Source: Aquila chrysaetos chrysaetos (Eukaryota; Chordata; Aves; Accipitriformes; Accipitridae). Taken from it: a stretch of 64,000 nt of DNA. The notes beneath the pieces are model-generated. The model did no database searches. It saw nothing but the letters and a program-made list of their open reading frames with translations, and was not told the DNA's origin. This document shows positions 63,089 to 64,000 of the stretch, in pieces. Numbering within the stretch: position 1 is the stretch's first letter; every line of letters begins with the position of its first letter. The stretch is taken from contig NC_044004.1 in assembly GCF_900496995.4 (NCBI RefSeq), forward strand, positions 80,421,538-80,485,537. The letters run 5' to 3'. The translations under genes were made by a program, and so were the position numbers.

Positions 63089-64000
63089 GTGTGAACGCTG
63101 GCCTGCAACACTGAGCTTTGGCCCCTTGCCAGATCCTTCCTCTGATTTTGGCCAAGGGAAGGGAAACGAATTCTGCAGCGTGTAGTTGGGCACAGAGGTG
63201 TCGAGTCCCATGGCCGAGCCCCTCTGGTCACATCAACCTCCCTGCGGGTCCTTCTGCTCCGTCCGACTCAACAGCCCACCCACGTTTCCGCTGTTACTGC
63301 TTGGTTTTCCATTTTGAACTAAAGGATCTCTTGGACAACTTGCAGAAGCTGAGGCTGCAGGTTTTGAAACACCCTTTAGTGTTGAGAGAAGAAGGGTTTT
63401 GAGCCTGTCCCTCAGGCATCCACACACCTGGAGCTTATCCACCCCCATCGTTGTGCACCTGCTCTTTGGGAAAACTCGTCACGGGTATACGGGTGGTAGT
63501 GGAGGGTGCTCTGTAAATGTAGGGTAGTATCAGCTGGGAGAGCGATGCGGGGAAAGTTAAAAGGAGGAGGCACTAACCTGGGATCTGAGCCCTAGGGATC
63601 TGGTTTGAGATCCCATACGGGAATGTTGTATTTCCATCCAACATTTCTCAGTCAGAGGCACAAGTGTACTACCAAACCGTGTAATAGAAAACAAAAGCTT
63701 TCTAGATGCACTAACCTGTCCTTGCATAGGACTTCGGTTGTCTCACGCAGGTATATTAGGTCAGGTATTTTGGGAAGAGGTGACTTTATTATGCACACGC
63801 TGTACCGGCAACCTCTGTATTTGCTTGAGAAACGGCCGTACGAACGGCAGGGCAGGAGCCAGCCCCGCCAGCCACTGCCGGGCACCTGGAAACCTTGGAG
63901 GAGCCTAAAAACATCCCCCAGTTCTCCGTGACCGTGTCTCTGACTGAGAAATGAAGTCATGCCCACAAACCTTTGCCCATAAATCAGTAAGTCAGGAGCT
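63089..64000. other. GC-richer DNA after the CR1, no gene seen
   Basis: Short frames on both strands overlap each other and show no known domain. No further CR1 sequence was recognised beyond the truncation point. Confidence 0.45.

Noticed and set aside
1..64000. Bacterial or phage features, CRISPR arrays, tRNA or rRNA genes
   Set aside because: No long open frames in series, no ribosome-binding sites, no regularly spaced repeats and no cloverleaf-like sequence; CR1 and MIR repeats mark the DNA as vertebrate.

Overview
This window reads as non-coding nuclear DNA from a bird. The best evidence is a 3' fragment of a CR1 LINE at 62,823-63,088 (minus strand), which closely follows the avian CR1 3'-end consensus, and a shorter CR1-type tail at 55,872-55,931. 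Older amniote repeats are also present: three MIR-like SINE fragments, a decayed L2-type reverse-transcriptase fragment, and the 3' end of an old CR1/L3-type LINE. The rest is mostly AT-rich, with isolated GC- and CpG-richer patches and many simple A/T runs. No protein-coding gene, tRNA, rRNA, CRISPR array, operon or intact provirus could be recognised. All open frames are short, and the longest (about 150 codons) are about what chance gives in 64 kb of this composition.

Layout. 0-6 kb: AT-rich DNA with two MIR fragments and an unassigned exon-like interval at 2.81-2.93 kb. 6-18 kb: no genes; a C-rich repeat whose minus strand is a textbook G-quadruplex sequence (8.83 kb), an A29 tract (13.46 kb), and two intervals that look like developmental non-coding elements (11.4-11.9 and 13.85-14.13 kb). 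18-20 kb: a long imperfect palindrome of about 134 bp (18.55 kb) and a perfect 43-nt alternating purine-pyrimidine tract flanked by a palindrome (19.67-19.74 kb). 20-31 kb: mostly featureless, with a MIR fragment at 25.8 kb, a candidate regulatory block at 26.45-26.74 kb and a small inverted repeat at 30.7 kb. 30.9-31.9 kb: a diverged direct repeat (two copies about 530 bp apart) followed by an exon-like interval with good splice signals. 33-39 kb: an A25 tract, the L2 reverse-transcriptase fossil (36.27-36.54 kb) and a compact hairpin (38.52-38.58 kb). 44.1-44.8 kb: old LINE 3' end on the plus strand. 45.8-46.5 kb: candidate regulatory block. 48-50 kb: decayed LINE-like sequence on the minus strand. 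51.9-52.05 kb: a very CpG-dense patch in otherwise AT-rich DNA. 55.9 and 62.8 kb: CR1 tails.

The most likely setting is an intron of a large gene or an intergenic desert, but nothing in the sequence allows the neighbouring gene to be named. All repeat-family calls rest on remembered consensus patterns, not on a search. All calls of conserved non-coding elements are judgements from sequence texture and need a multi-species alignment.
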